Origin: Saprospiraceae bacterium
GTDB taxonomy: Bacteria; Bacteroidota; Bacteroidia; Chitinophagales; Saprospiraceae
Length of the DNA: 64,000 nucleotides
Assembly (NCBI GenBank): GCA_016718505.1
Contig: JADKDE010000002.1
Coordinates: forward strand, 558,001 to 622,000
Direction of reading: 5' to 3'
Shown: positions 20,613 to 29,377 of the stretch, piece after piece
Layout: every line of letters starts with the position of its first letter
Position numbering within the stretch: the first letter of the stretch is position 1
Translations under genes and position numbers: made by a program
The notes under the pieces: generated by a model
The model's input: the letters and a program-made list of their open reading frames with translations, nothing else
What the model was told of the DNA's origin: nothing
The model's database searches: none

Positions 20613-21638
20613 ATGGTATTGTTTTGTCTAGGTACCCGACCAGAAATCATCAAAACTTTTCCCGTTATAAATGAAATGCAAGCCCGAGGTTTACCCTTCA
20701 AGATATTATTTACAGGGCAGCACCAGAGCTTGTTTGAGGACGTTAAAGATTTAATACCTACCCCAGATTTCTCCGTGCTTACCATCCAAGAAGGTCAGAG
20801 TTTAAGCAGTTTGTTGAAAAATATAATCGCTGCTGTAGATCCCATCATGGACACAAGTTTATTCAAATTGTTGGTCGTTCAAGGGGATACGACGACCGTC
20901 TTAGGCTGCGCTCTTTCTGCTTTTTATCATCAAATTCCGATTGGGCATATAGAGGCCGGATTGCGAAGTGGTGATCTTATGGATCCCTATCCAGAAGAAG
21001 GCAATAGGAGGATGGTTACTCAATTGGCTGCATTGCATTGGGCCCCTACACAGGTTGCTTTGGAAAATTTACATGCTTTAGGTGTGGATAATGCCATCTT
21101 GACGGGCAATACGATCATCGATGCATGTCAAAGTTTTGATTTTAAAATCTCTCATGAGCATATCGTGCTAATCACCCTCCATCGTAGGGAGAATTTTGGG
21201 CAAACTATACTAGATTATTGCACTGCCATTGAGAATCTGGCTCACAAGTATAACGATCTACTTTTTATATTCCCCATGCACCCCAATCCGAACGTTCAGA
21301 AACACAAACATATTTTTTCAAAAGTAAAAGTGGTTCAGCCATTGCCTTATTTTGATCTATTGGATTTGGTATCTAAGGCGAAGCTGGTCATTACGGATTC
21401 GGGAGGTATCCAAGAAGAGTGTGCTTTTTTTAAGAAAAAAGTAATCGTGTGTAGGAAAAATACAGAACGCCCTGAAGGAATTGATGCTGGACTTGCACAA
21501 TTGGCTACTCCTGAAGAACTGCCTGCTGTTTTTGATGCTGCGATACTTTCATCGCCATGGACTGGCACCAATCCCTACGGCGACGGCCAGGCGAGCGTCA
21601 GAATCGTGGATAGCATAGAACATTTCCTTCGGAACTAA
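20613..21638 (+). CDS. wecB: UDP-N-acetylglucosamine 2-epimerase (non-hydrolysing)
   Basis: Interconverts UDP-GlcNAc and UDP-ManNAc, the precursor of ManNAc-containing surface glycans. The 341-residue sequence has the family landmarks GTRPEIIKTFP near the N-terminus, ILFTGQHQ, the IEAGLRSGD block, the HRRENFG motif and the DSGGIQEE nucleotide-binding motif near the C-terminus. It is slightly shorter than typical members (~370) but keeps both half-domains. Together with the adjacent methyltransferase and the following glycosyltransferases it forms a small surface-glycan gene group. Confidence 0.92.
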   Translation: MVLFCLGTRPEIIKTFPVINEMQARGLPFKILFTGQHQSLFEDVKDLIPTPDFSVLTIQEGQSLSSLLKNIIAAVDPIMDTSLFKLLVVQGDTTTVLGCALSAFYHQIPIGHIEAGLRSGDLMDPYPEEGNRRMVTQLAALHWAPTQVALENLHALGVDNAILTGNTIIDACQSFDFKISHEHIVLITLHRRENFGQTILDYCTAIENLAHKYNDLLFIFPMHPNPNVQKHKHIFSKVKVVQPLPYFDLLDLVSKAKLVITDSGGIQEECAFFKKKVIVCRKNTERPEGIDAGLAQLATPEELPAVFDAAILSSPWTGTNPYGDGQASVRIVDSIEHFLRN

Positions 21639-21673
21639 TATCATTTCAAGACAGAATTTTATAAAGTTTATCG

Positions 21674-21681
21674 TATTTTTG
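21674..21681 (+). promoter_or_regulatory. -7 promoter box for the GT2 gene
   Basis: TATTTTTG fits the TAnnTTTG box and lies 21 nt upstream of the ATG at 21703. No clear -33 TTTG is seen upstream, so the call is tentative. It would let the glycosyltransferase genes be transcribed separately from the epimerase gene. Confidence 0.35.
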
Positions 21682-21702
21682 GGTTCGCCAAATGAAGTAT
21701 GA

Positions 21703-22440
21703 ATGAGATATACGGTATTCATAGTATTACCTGCTTATAATGAAGAAAAGAGTATTGGGAAGCTCGTTCACCGTATTTCCATAGCCATGGACGATGCCAG
21801 TATCGAAAAATACCAAATCATCGCCGTAAACGATGGCAGTTCAGATGGAACTTTGGCAAAATTGCAAGAACTACAAGCAAATTTTCCAATAAAAATTTTA
21901 AATCACAGCGAAAACAAAGGATTGGGAGCGACCCTTCGAGATGGACTCGCAGAAGCATCAAGGCGGTCAATTCCTGAAGATATCATCATCACGATGGATG
22001 CCGATGATACCCATTCACCAGGACTTATCCTTCGAATGGTGCGCATGGTCAAGGAGGGTCACGATGTCGTCATCGCCTCGAGATATAGAGAAGGGTCTAG
22101 GATTATAGGGTGCTCGAGGTTTAGACGGATGATGAGCTATGGCGCATCCTGGCTGTTTAGGCTGACCTTCCCTATACCAGGAGTTAGAGATTTTACCTGT
22201 GGATTTAGGGCTTACAGAGCAGAAGTTATCAATAATGCCATCAACCAATACGGGGATAAATTCATAGATCAAGACGGATTTCAGTGCATGGTGGACGTCT
22301 TATTGAAGTTGAGGAAACACAACATAATTTTTGGAGAAATTCCATTTATTTTGAGGTACGATTTGAAAGAAGGCAGTAGCAAGATGAATATTGGAAAGAC
22401 CGTGAAGAATACTTTGCTCCTTATGTTAAAGCGAATGTGA
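21703..22440 (+). CDS. Family 2 glycosyltransferase (DPM1/polyprenyl-phosphate sugar synthase-like)
   Basis: A 245-residue GT-A fold glycosyltransferase. It has FIVLPAYNEEKSIG at the N-terminus, NDGSSDGT (the first nucleotide-binding motif), and ITMDADDTHSP with the metal-binding DxD. There are no C-terminal membrane helices, so it resembles soluble dolichyl-phosphate mannose synthase-type enzymes that load a sugar on a polyprenyl phosphate. Such lipid-linked sugars are donors for GT39-type membrane transferases, and one is encoded 37 bp downstream. A donor-acceptor pair is therefore a reasonable inference, though not proven. Confidence 0.88.
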   Translation: MRYTVFIVLPAYNEEKSIGKLVHRISIAMDDASIEKYQIIAVNDGSSDGTLAKLQELQANFPIKILNHSENKGLGATLRDGLAEASRRSIPEDIIITMDADDTHSPGLILRMVRMVKEGHDVVIASRYREGSRIIGCSRFRRMMSYGASWLFRLTFPIPGVRDFTCGFRAYRAEVINNAINQYGDKFIDQDGFQCMVDVLLKLRKHNIIFGEIPFILRYDLKEGSSKMNIGKTVKNTLLLMLKRM

Positions 22441-22477
22441 TGATTGCTTAATTTTTTGGAAAAATAATCACCGAATC

Positions 22478-24511
22478 ATGAAGAATAAACCCACAAAGGC
22501 CAAAGAAATCATACCAAAACCCAAAGCAAGTTTCTTTGAGAAAATCGAATTGGATAAATCTGCTGATACTCATTGGTATAAGTGGGTCTGGATTCTAACT
22601 GCCGTCAGTTTGATCGTTCGGTTGACCAATATTCAGGTACTATCATTTTGGGTGGACGAATACGTACACGTGATCCGAAGTCGAGATTTCATCAATGGAG
22701 TCGGGCCTTTGTTTACTGATGACAACAATGGTATTCTCTATACCTTCATCTTAGTTCCTTTGCATTTTGTTTTTGGGGTAAACGAATTTACGAGCCGTTT
22801 GCCTTCTGCGATTTTGGGTGCTGGATCGATTGTTTTGATATTCCTCATTGCGCAGAAACTATACAATGGTCGTGTGGGCTTCATTGCTGCCTTCCTGCAC
22901 ACTTTTTCTCTATACTTGGTATATTGGTCCAGATTGGCTAGAAACTATGCCATATTTGAGTTTTTCTACCTCTTTTTGATTTTTGCATTGATACAATTCG
23001 AAAGTTCTCGATCCTCTGTAGAACCAACCACCCAAAAAACATCATTGAAATGGGGGATTTTGTCCGCGGTTGCATTTTTGGCTACGCTACTTTCCCATCA
23101 GTTGGTCGTTTTTGTATTTTTTATATTGTTGATTTATCTGGCATTTATAGGCATTAAGCATGGCTTAAATACTCGTAAATGGACTTCGACGAAAGCTTTG
23201 GCTGGAAGCTTTGGACTGTTGGTTTCACTCTTGTTATTGACTCCTACATTTGCTACCATTTCTAAGCCAATTTTCCAGATTTTACTCCCTGAAAAAATTG
23301 CCAATTGGATCATTTTAGATTGGACTCGAATCGGGCAACTCTGGCGTGAAAAACCGTTTGAAGCTTGGGATATTTATTTTGGTATGTTCAGCTTTGATTA
23401 TGGATTCCTTTGGGTGATGGGCTTGCTGGGATTGCTTTTTTCAATCAAATATGCCCCCAAGGCCGCACTTAGGCTTGGCCTCCTAGTGGGAGTTCCCTTC
23501 CTGTTGATGAGTTTCTTTTTTAGAGAACCAGCACTTCCAAGATATTATATTTTTGTTTATCCATTTCATTTGATTCTTACGGCTTTCGGATTGTATTTTG
23601 TTGGTAATTTAATCGCTAACTTGCTATCAATCCAACAAAAGAACGTCCGCATTTTTACTCTAATTCTGCCTTGTCTTTTGGTTTTAGCATTTATTCCCTA
23701 CAAGGACATGTGGCAATTGCTCTCGGGACAGAAAACATCTGGTTTTATCGTCAATAAAAAAATATCGCATTGGTCATTCACCAACTGGAAAGATCCAGCG
23801 CTTTGGGTTAAGTCGCATATCAAACCGACCGACCTCGTTTTTTCGACCGTTCCTTACGCTACGGATTATTATTTGGGCATCAAGAATTCAACCCTTTTTA
23901 GGCAAAAGCAATACAATACCTCCACGAACAAATATGAGCAACTAGCACCTGTAAATGACAGTTTGCACGCCAATTCCTCCGATGATTTTTACAAGACCCT
24001 TTCCAAAAATCCCCACGTATGGGTATTGGGTGATTACTACCTTTATAATGCTATGACCGATATAGAAGTCCGCGATTTGTTGTTCAAAAATTTTATTTTT
24101 CACGCAGATGCGTCTTCTGATGGTAGCGTCCAAGTATTTGAATTCGATCCTTTAGGAAAAGGCCTCCCACAAGAGCAGATGACCGTCATTGAATTGGGTA
24201 AAAATGATGACCTTGTCGTGACCCAGCCCATGATGATGGATATGCCCCAAGAAGCTACTCAGATTGACTTCAAAGCTAGGATTCGTGCGAAGGGCGTGGA
24301 TGGATCGAGAGAAGCCATCGTATATTTGAACGAAAAGGTCGCTGGATACGTTCCAGTAAATACTTCTGGAGATTTTCAGTATATGCAGATAAGCATTCCA
24401 CACCAAGTGGTGATTAGAGGGAATAATATCCTTCGCATCGGATACAACAAACCACAGGTCAACGAAAAATACAAGGGATTCCTCATTACAGATTTTCAAA
24501 TTTTGAATTAA
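22478..24511 (+). CDS. Membrane glycosyltransferase, GT39/PMT (ArnT-like) family
   Basis: A 677-residue integral membrane protein. After a cytosolic lysine-rich N-terminus and a first hydrophobic segment comes FWVDEYVHVIRSRDF, the loop acidic pair typical of GT-C enzymes that use polyprenyl-phosphate sugars. Many further hydrophobic segments follow to about residue 420. The C-terminal ~230 residues are soluble and presumably periplasmic, ending in a beta-rich module (REAIVYLNEKVAGYVPV). It probably transfers a sugar to a protein or lipid outside the inner membrane. The next gene starts directly after its stop. Confidence 0.8.
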   Translation: MKNKPTKAKEIIPKPKASFFEKIELDKSADTHWYKWVWILTAVSLIVRLTNIQVLSFWVDEYVHVIRSRDFINGVGPLFTDDNNGILYTFILVPLHFVFGVNEFTSRLPSAILGAGSIVLIFLIAQKLYNGRVGFIAAFLHTFSLYLVYWSRLARNYAIFEFFYLFLIFALIQFESSRSSVEPTTQKTSLKWGILSAVAFLATLLSHQLVVFVFFILLIYLAFIGIKHGLNTRKWTSTKALAGSFGLLVSLLLLTPTFATISKPIFQILLPEKIANWIILDWTRIGQLWREKPFEAWDIYFGMFSFDYGFLWVMGLLGLLFSIKYAPKAALRLGLLVGVPFLLMSFFFREPALPRYYIFVYPFHLILTAFGLYFVGNLIANLLSIQQKNVRIFTLILPCLLVLAFIPYKDMWQLLSGQKTSGFIVNKKISHWSFTNWKDPALWVKSHIKPTDLVFSTVPYATDYYLGIKNSTLFRQKQYNTSTNKYEQLAPVNDSLHANSSDDFYKTLSKNPHVWVLGDYYLYNAMTDIEVRDLLFKNFIFHADASSDGSVQVFEFDPLGKGLPQEQMTVIELGKNDDLVVTQPMMMDMPQEATQIDFKARIRAKGVDGSREAIVYLNEKVAGYVPVNTSGDFQYMQISIPHQVVIRGNNILRIGYNKPQVNEKYKGFLITDFQILN

Positions 24512-25270
24512 TTGAATACATACAATATCCATTTGCCCATTTTCGATGGGCCGTTCGACCTCCTTCTCTTCTTCATAGAAAGGGACGAGTTGGACATACA
24601 CAATATCCCCATCAGCCAAGTTACCAATGATTTTTTGGCCTATATTACGGATCTAGAAAATCGAAATTTGGATGTCGCCAGCGAATTTATTTTGGTGGCT
24701 GCCACTTTGATGCGCATCAAGGCGAAGGCTTTGCTTCCAAGAAAAGCCCTAGATGAATTCGGTAAGGAAATAGATCCACGACTCGAATTGACTCAAAAAT
24801 TGCTCGAATACAAGCAATTCAAGAGCATCCTTGATGATTTAAGGATCAAGGAAGACGACATGGCTAAGGTCTTTCCACGTGGGAATACACAAGCAGAATA
24901 TCAGCAGCTACTAGCTCGTGCCAATACTGAAAACGAGTGGGAATCCGTGTCATTGTTCAAGTTGGTACAGGCTTTTAATCGCCTCATGAAGCAGTACGAA
25001 GGCAAAGAAACCAGTTTCGAACACGCGATCGCAGACTACCAATACACCATCAAAGAGCAACAAGATAGCATCTTGTCTAGGTTGTCACATTCGCCAACTA
25101 CCAGGCTGGATTTCGAAGAGTTGTTCGAGGGGATTCACAATCGAATCCACGCCATTGTCCAGTTTCTGGCCATTCTGGAGCTCGTCAACAGCGATCAAAT
25201 ACGCATCACGAGAGGAGATTCCATCAATCAGTTTTGGATAAAACCAAGCGATCCTGCACTTGAGGGTTAG
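24512..25270 (+). CDS. scpA: Segregation and condensation protein A
   Basis: The kleisin subunit of the Smc-ScpAB complex, which organises and segregates the chromosome. The 252-residue product has the kleisin start IFDGPFDLLLFFIERDELD (residues ~8-26), the ASEFILVAATLMRIKAKALLP helix that contacts Smc, and a C-terminal winged-helix region. The start is a TTG immediately after the TAA of the upstream glycosyltransferase gene. No ATG occurs in the first ~70 codons, so TTG with translational coupling is the best choice. No scpB is seen in the window. Confidence 0.92.
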   Translation: MNTYNIHLPIFDGPFDLLLFFIERDELDIHNIPISQVTNDFLAYITDLENRNLDVASEFILVAATLMRIKAKALLPRKALDEFGKEIDPRLELTQKLLEYKQFKSILDDLRIKEDDMAKVFPRGNTQAEYQQLLARANTENEWESVSLFKLVQAFNRLMKQYEGKETSFEHAIADYQYTIKEQQDSILSRLSHSPTTRLDFEELFEGIHNRIHAIVQFLAILELVNSDQIRITRGDSINQFWIKPSDPALEG

Positions 25271-25271
25271 A

Positions 25272-25378
25272 TTTTTTTGGGCGCATCCTCACTCCGTGAG
25301 GATCAGGCTGTTCATGGGTTCCGTCTCGTGGAGACTCTCGTCAGAGACGAGACCATTCCCATCCTATTGCGCGCTCGG
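25272..25378 (+). repeat. Dispersed structured intergenic element, copy C
   Basis: It follows scpA directly: TTTTTTTGGGCGC, an 8-bp perfect hairpin (25285-25292 with 25296-25303), CAGGCTGTTCATGGGTTC, CCGTCTCGT, a second hairpin (25323-25329 with 25347-25353), then CCATTCCCATCC and GCGCGCTCGG. The first hairpin is identical in sequence to that of copy F at 51 kb, while the second is unrelated to those of other copies. This is the cleanest complete copy. Confidence 0.8.
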
Positions 25379-25452
25379 TTAATAGAGAAATTCCATTACG
25401 ATTTTTAATTTCTAAGAAGTATTTTTACGCATTAAAGCACATTCGATTTTTC

Positions 25453-26448
25453 ATGAAAGTACCAAATTTTCGCAGGGGTAGAAGCCTCAACAATACAGGT
25501 TTTGACTCAGGCACCAGCTATTCATCAGGAAGAGTTCTTAATAAAGATGGATCTAACAATGTCATTAAATCAGGCCTGAGTTTGTTTGAAGACAAAAGCA
25601 TGTACCATACGCTGATCAACATGAGTACAAGGCAGTTTATAGTGATGTCGTTACTTGGATTTTTGACTTGTAATTTATTTTTTGCTGCGATTTACTATAT
25701 CATTGGGATAGAACACTTAGGTGGAAATGCTACGGATTCCAGCGATTTTCAAGATTTTCTGGACTGCTTTTTCTTTAGTACGCAGACACTAACGACGGTA
25801 GGATATGGCGTCCTCCATCCAATCTCAAACCTTTCGAATTTTGTCTCATCGATAGAGACACTATTCGGCTGGATGGGGTTCGCAGTATTGACAGGATTGC
25901 TTTATGGGCGATTTTCAAGACCCACGGCCTATGTAAAATTCTCTGAAAACCTCTTGATCACCCCGCACAAAGGACACCATGGCCTCATGTTTAGATTTGC
26001 CCCTTTTAAGAACAATTCACTCACCGACGCAGAGGTACAAGTAAATGTAACCATTCAGATAGAAGAAGATGGAAAGCGTGTCAGAAAGTATTTCACGCTA
26101 GAAACCGAATATTCTAAAATCATTTCACTCGCCCTGAGCTGGACAGTAGTCCACTTGATAGACGAGGCAAGCCCACTGTACGGTCTGACTTTTGATGACT
26201 TCAATAAAGGTGAAATCGAAGTTCTTGTGTTCTTTAAAGCCTATGATGAACATTTCTCCAATACTGTTCAAGCCAGAACATCATATACCTTCGATGATTT
26301 TGTCAACAATGCCAAATTTGTACCCATGTTCAAACAAAGCGAGGACAAAAATTACACCATCCTCGAGCTAGATAAATTAAATGCTTTTAATCGGATAGAC
26401 CTTGAGGCAATTAGATGTGTAGCAAACTGTAATAACCTGAAAATATAA
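25453..26448 (+). CDS. Inward-rectifier-type potassium channel (KirBac family)
   Basis: A 331-residue inner-membrane channel subunit expected to act as a tetramer. The first membrane helix is at about residues 58-81 (QFIVMSLLGFLTCNLFFAAI). The pore helix follows with FFSTQTLTTVGYG, where TVGYG (about 113-117) is the K+ selectivity filter, then a second helix (ETLFGWMGFAVLTGLLYG). The C-terminal ~180 residues match the cytosolic IRK immunoglobulin-like domain, with FSRPTAYVKFSENLLI right after the second helix. The gating ligand is unknown. It stands alone between two copies of the dispersed element. Confidence 0.92.
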   Translation: MKVPNFRRGRSLNNTGFDSGTSYSSGRVLNKDGSNNVIKSGLSLFEDKSMYHTLINMSTRQFIVMSLLGFLTCNLFFAAIYYIIGIEHLGGNATDSSDFQDFLDCFFFSTQTLTTVGYGVLHPISNLSNFVSSIETLFGWMGFAVLTGLLYGRFSRPTAYVKFSENLLITPHKGHHGLMFRFAPFKNNSLTDAEVQVNVTIQIEEDGKRVRKYFTLETEYSKIISLALSWTVVHLIDEASPLYGLTFDDFNKGEIEVLVFFKAYDEHFSNTVQARTSYTFDDFVNNAKFVPMFKQSEDKNYTILELDKLNAFNRIDLEAIRCVANCNNLKI

Positions 26449-26621
26449 AATTCTAGAAGTAATTTGTCCCTGAATATGGTCAGATCGATCGAACGATCAT
26501 CCCAAGTTCTTTGATACTCAATGATAAAATAAAAGTCTTTACTTCCGCCTCTTCCAAGGACTAGGACGCTGAATGGCGCTAATTCCTGTCGGCTTGAACA
26601 CAACTTCAAGTTTTCATGCAA

Positions 26622-26756
26622 AGCCGCGCGAGTGATGGGAGTGGTCACGTCACTTTTTCTGCTAGAAAGGTGACGTGAGTCGGGTCTCGGCCTTCGGTCG
26701 AGCCTGACGGAACAAAGTGAACCCATGGACAGCACGGTGCGAAGCACGCGCCCAAA
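26622..26756 (-). repeat. Dispersed structured intergenic element, copy D
   Basis: On the minus strand it reads TTTGGGCGCG, a short hairpin (GTGC-TTC-GCAC), TGCTGTCCATGGG, TTCACTTTGTTCCGTC, a second hairpin around CCGAAGG, a long third hairpin (26646-26659 pairing with about 26662-26677, including an 8-bp perfect CACGTCAC/GTGACGTG arm), and ends CTCCCATCACTCGCGCGGC. It fills most of the 375-bp gap between the KirBac and nfu genes. The remaining 26449-26621 contains nothing I can assign. Confidence 0.78.
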
Positions 26757-26823
26757 TCCTCATACTACTTATAAACAAATCGCATATTGAGGTGTTATAT
26801 AATCTAAAAATTAAGGAAAAAAG

Positions 26824-27426
26824 ATGAGCGATAATACACAAATGCCCGTGATGCTTTATACTGAGCAAACTCCCAATCCTGAGTCGATCAAATATGTCCT
26901 GAATAGGCTACTTTACAAGGGTACAGCGGAGTTCAAGGACGCTGAAGCCGCCAAAGAATGGTCGCCATTGGCCGCTCTGCTGTTTGAGTTTCCTTATGTC
27001 AAAAATGTATATATCAGCAATAATTTTGTTACGATAACCAAAGAATTCAATTACGGTTGGGAAGAAATACTGCTACCCGTGAAGGAGGCCATCAAAAAGG
27101 CTGTCCAAGATGGACTCATGCCAGTAAACGAAGGTTTCGAAGCAAGTAAAGCCACACAATCCCTTGGAGGTGTTCCTATCGAAGGGGACAATCCTGAAAT
27201 CGCAACTCGGATCAAGGAATTAATCGACACATACGTTAAGCCAGCTGTAGAAGGCGATGGAGGAAATATTGAATTCAGATCATTTAACAATGGCGTCGTG
27301 TCAGTCCTCATGCAGGGCTCATGCAGCGGATGCCCATCCAGTACCGTGACGCTCAAGGCGGGCATCGAGGGGATGCTCAAGAGAATGGTCCCAGAAGTTA
27401 CTGAAGTCATAGCAGAAATGGGCTAG
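26824..27426 (+). CDS. nfu: Nfu-type iron-sulfur cluster carrier protein
   Basis: A 200-residue iron-sulfur scaffold or carrier that delivers clusters to target proteins. It has an N-terminal Nfu_N domain (about residues 8-95, starting YTEQTPNPESIKYVLN) and a C-terminal NifU domain (about 120-200) with the cluster-binding CxxC in GSCSGCPSS (about 166 and 169). The N-terminal half has the same arrangement as Nfu proteins of mitochondria and many Bacteroidota. Its stop overlaps that of the convergent peptide transporter gene within CTAG, so no terminator separates the two. Confidence 0.92.
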   Translation: MSDNTQMPVMLYTEQTPNPESIKYVLNRLLYKGTAEFKDAEAAKEWSPLAALLFEFPYVKNVYISNNFVTITKEFNYGWEEILLPVKEAIKKAVQDGLMPVNEGFEASKATQSLGGVPIEGDNPEIATRIKELIDTYVKPAVEGDGGNIEFRSFNNGVVSVLMQGSCSGCPSSTVTLKAGIEGMLKRMVPEVTEVIAEMG

Positions 27427-29081
27427 TTGCCCTCCTGCATCGTATCCCTGAATACTTGATTCATCCATTTAAGCATCATCCACGCTAAGACCGTTGCGCC
27501 TAGCAAAAGTACTCCATTGACTAAGAAGAAATTGGCTTTGTTCTCGTAGCCATACCACATGCTGGCGAGTACCCCCGAAAGCTTGTTTCCGACCGAAATG
27601 GACAAGAAAAATCCGCCCATCATCAATCCAGTGATCCTTGGAGGACTGAGTTTGGATACCAGTGAAAGTCCCATCGGACTAAGGAACAATTCCCCTACCG
27701 TGATGACGCCATAACAGGCCACCAGCCACAGCGGAGATACCTTGATTTGCCCATTGTTGCCAGCCCAGACAGCTAACACCATCACTAGGGTAGATAGGGC
27801 CGAAATGAAAAGACCCCAGGCTATTTTGCTGGGCGTAGTCGGCTCTTTACCGCGCCTTCTTAATAACTGGAAAAATCCTATCACCAATGGCGTAAGGGCT
27901 ACCACCCAAAATGGATTGATGGACTGAAATAATTCCGTATTCATCAAGACGACGTTGGGTTGTTGTTGTTTGACCTCCATAAGAGCTGGATCCATGTTTT
28001 GGAAGTACACGTCTTTGCCTATCGCTTTGATGGGTTTTCCATCGACCTTGATCGCTTGAAAACTTTTGTCGTATTGAGTCACCTCTTTTGTCTCCGTAGA
28101 GACCTTCTCTGCTAGATATAGTGTCTCAGCTACGTCGGATATCGTCTGCGGCATTTCTCTGTCTGTATAATACTTAGCCCATCGCGTGAGTGCGGTGCCA
28201 TTTTGCTTGAATACAGCCCAAAACATGATGCTCACCACGTACACCGCCAGCAATACGCCGATCCTTTTTCTTTCCGAAAAATCTGCCCTGAAATATAAGG
28301 AGGTAAAGAATCCTACGACTGGAATTACTGCGAATAAAAATGCGTCTGTACTGTCGCTGCCGAATATATTGCCAGGGATCAACCATCCCAAAATCCCAGC
28401 TATAATCGCTGGCAAAAACACCTTAAACATGATCTCCATTGGGCTCATTTCGTTCTCTTGCTTTGGTTTGATGACATTCGCCGATCTGTAGTGTTTCAGA
28501 CCAATGGTGAATATGATCAATCCCAAAAACATCCCCACGCCAGCCGTAGCGAAGGCCGCACTCCAACTGAATTTATTGCGCATAAAAGCCGCAAAAATAT
28601 TGCAGATGAAAGCCCCTGTATTAATCCCCATGTAAAATATATTATAGCCGGAATCCTTGTTGGACTTGTATTGTGGGTCATCGTAGAGATTGCCCAACAG
28701 CGTAGAGATGCTCGGTTTGAAAAATCCATTTCCTATCACAATCAAGCAAATCCCAGCATAAAAGAATGGCAAATCAGGCACCGCCAAACTCAAGTAACCA
28801 AGTCCCATGAGCGTACCTCCGATATAAATCGACTTGATATAACCCAGCTTTTTGTCCGCCAAAAAACCACCGATAAACGGCGTCAAATAGGTAAACGCTA
28901 TGAAAGTCCCGAAGATGTCATCCGCCCTCATATCCGCGAATTGCAGCCCCCCTTTGTCGATATCCGTCATATATAGCACGAAAATTCCGATGATCAGATA
29001 GTACCCGAACCGCTCCCACATTTCTGTGAGAAATAAAAAAGGAAGCCCCGCAGGATGTTTTCTAGTGTCTTGTGATTTCAT
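27423..29081 (-). CDS. POT/PTR family proton-coupled peptide transporter
   Basis: An inner-membrane transporter of di- and tripeptides driven by protons, about 552 residues. The ATG at 29081 (MKSQDTRKHP) is chosen. An open frame runs on to 29210, but those codons lie in a copy of the dispersed element. Family motifs are visible: FLTEMWERFGYY in the first helix (ExxERFxYY) and the PTR2 signature FYMGINTGAFIC. At least twelve hydrophobic segments are present, with a longer loop in the middle (about residues 310-390), as in bacterial POTs that have two extra helices. Confidence 0.92.
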   Translation of the reverse strand: MKSQDTRKHPAGLPFLFLTEMWERFGYYLIIGIFVLYMTDIDKGGLQFADMRADDIFGTFIAFTYLTPFIGGFLADKKLGYIKSIYIGGTLMGLGYLSLAVPDLPFFYAGICLIVIGNGFFKPSISTLLGNLYDDPQYKSNKDSGYNIFYMGINTGAFICNIFAAFMRNKFSWSAAFATAGVGMFLGLIIFTIGLKHYRSANVIKPKQENEMSPMEIMFKVFLPAIIAGILGWLIPGNIFGSDSTDAFLFAVIPVVGFFTSLYFRADFSERKRIGVLLAVYVVSIMFWAVFKQNGTALTRWAKYYTDREMPQTISDVAETLYLAEKVSTETKEVTQYDKSFQAIKVDGKPIKAIGKDVYFQNMDPALMEVKQQQPNVVLMNTELFQSINPFWVVALTPLVIGFFQLLRRRGKEPTTPSKIAWGLFISALSTLVMVLAVWAGNNGQIKVSPLWLVACYGVITVGELFLSPMGLSLVSKLSPPRITGLMMGGFFLSISVGNKLSGVLASMWYGYENKANFFLVNGVLLLGATVLAWMMLKWMNQVFRDTMQEGN

Positions 29082-29111
29082 ATCGTCGTTTTGTCTTGTT
29101 TTTTTTTGTTT

Positions 29112-29236
29112 TTGGGTGCGCCACTCATCTCGTCTTGACGAGACCGTGTCGGGCTGTTCAGGGGTTCGCATTGCTCCATCTCTATCGGTCATATTGACCT
29201 CAGAGATCAAGCCCTTTCCATCCCTCGCACGCTAGG
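29112..29236 (+). repeat. Dispersed structured intergenic element, copy E
   Basis: It lies in the divergent space between the POT and metalloprotease genes. It reads TTTTTGGGTGCGCC, hairpin TCTCGTC-TT-GACGAGA (29128-29143), GTGTCGGGCTGTTCAGGGG, TTCGCATTGCTCCATC, a two-step hairpin (29178-29183 with 29202-29207, and 29187-29191 with 29195-29199), AAGCCCTTTCCATCCC, then TCGCACGCTAGG. Block order is the same as in copies B, C and D. Confidence 0.8.
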
Positions 29237-29303
29237 TTTTTATTTTATTTTTACCTAGGAATGCGAAAAGTAAGAAAATATTTTCAAAAGTTAAAATGAT
29301 TAT

Positions 29304-29311
29304 TAACTTTG
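29304..29311 (+). promoter_or_regulatory. -7 promoter box for the metalloprotease gene
   Basis: TAACTTTG matches the TAnnTTTG consensus and lies 66 nt before the ATG. The expected -33 TTTG is not clear (TTTTC near 29281). Confidence 0.35.
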
Positions 29312-29377
29312 TACTTAGTGTATTTATTCATGCAGTATAATATTTTGTAATTTTAAGAAAAGTCTATAATTATCTAT

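Noticed and set aside
26352..26747. 131-codon minus-strand frame overlapping the KirBac 3' end and copy D
   Set aside because: It runs through the KirBac coding end and the dispersed repeat and has no recognisable domain or promoter. The middle part looks faintly protein-like, but support is too weak.
28458..28976. 172-codon plus-strand frame inside the POT transporter gene
   Set aside because: It is fully antisense to a well-conserved transporter, and its composition is explained by the opposite frame.
29082..29210. 43-residue N-terminal extension of the peptide transporter
   Set aside because: These codons fall in copy E of the dispersed repeat, and the family start is at 29081.
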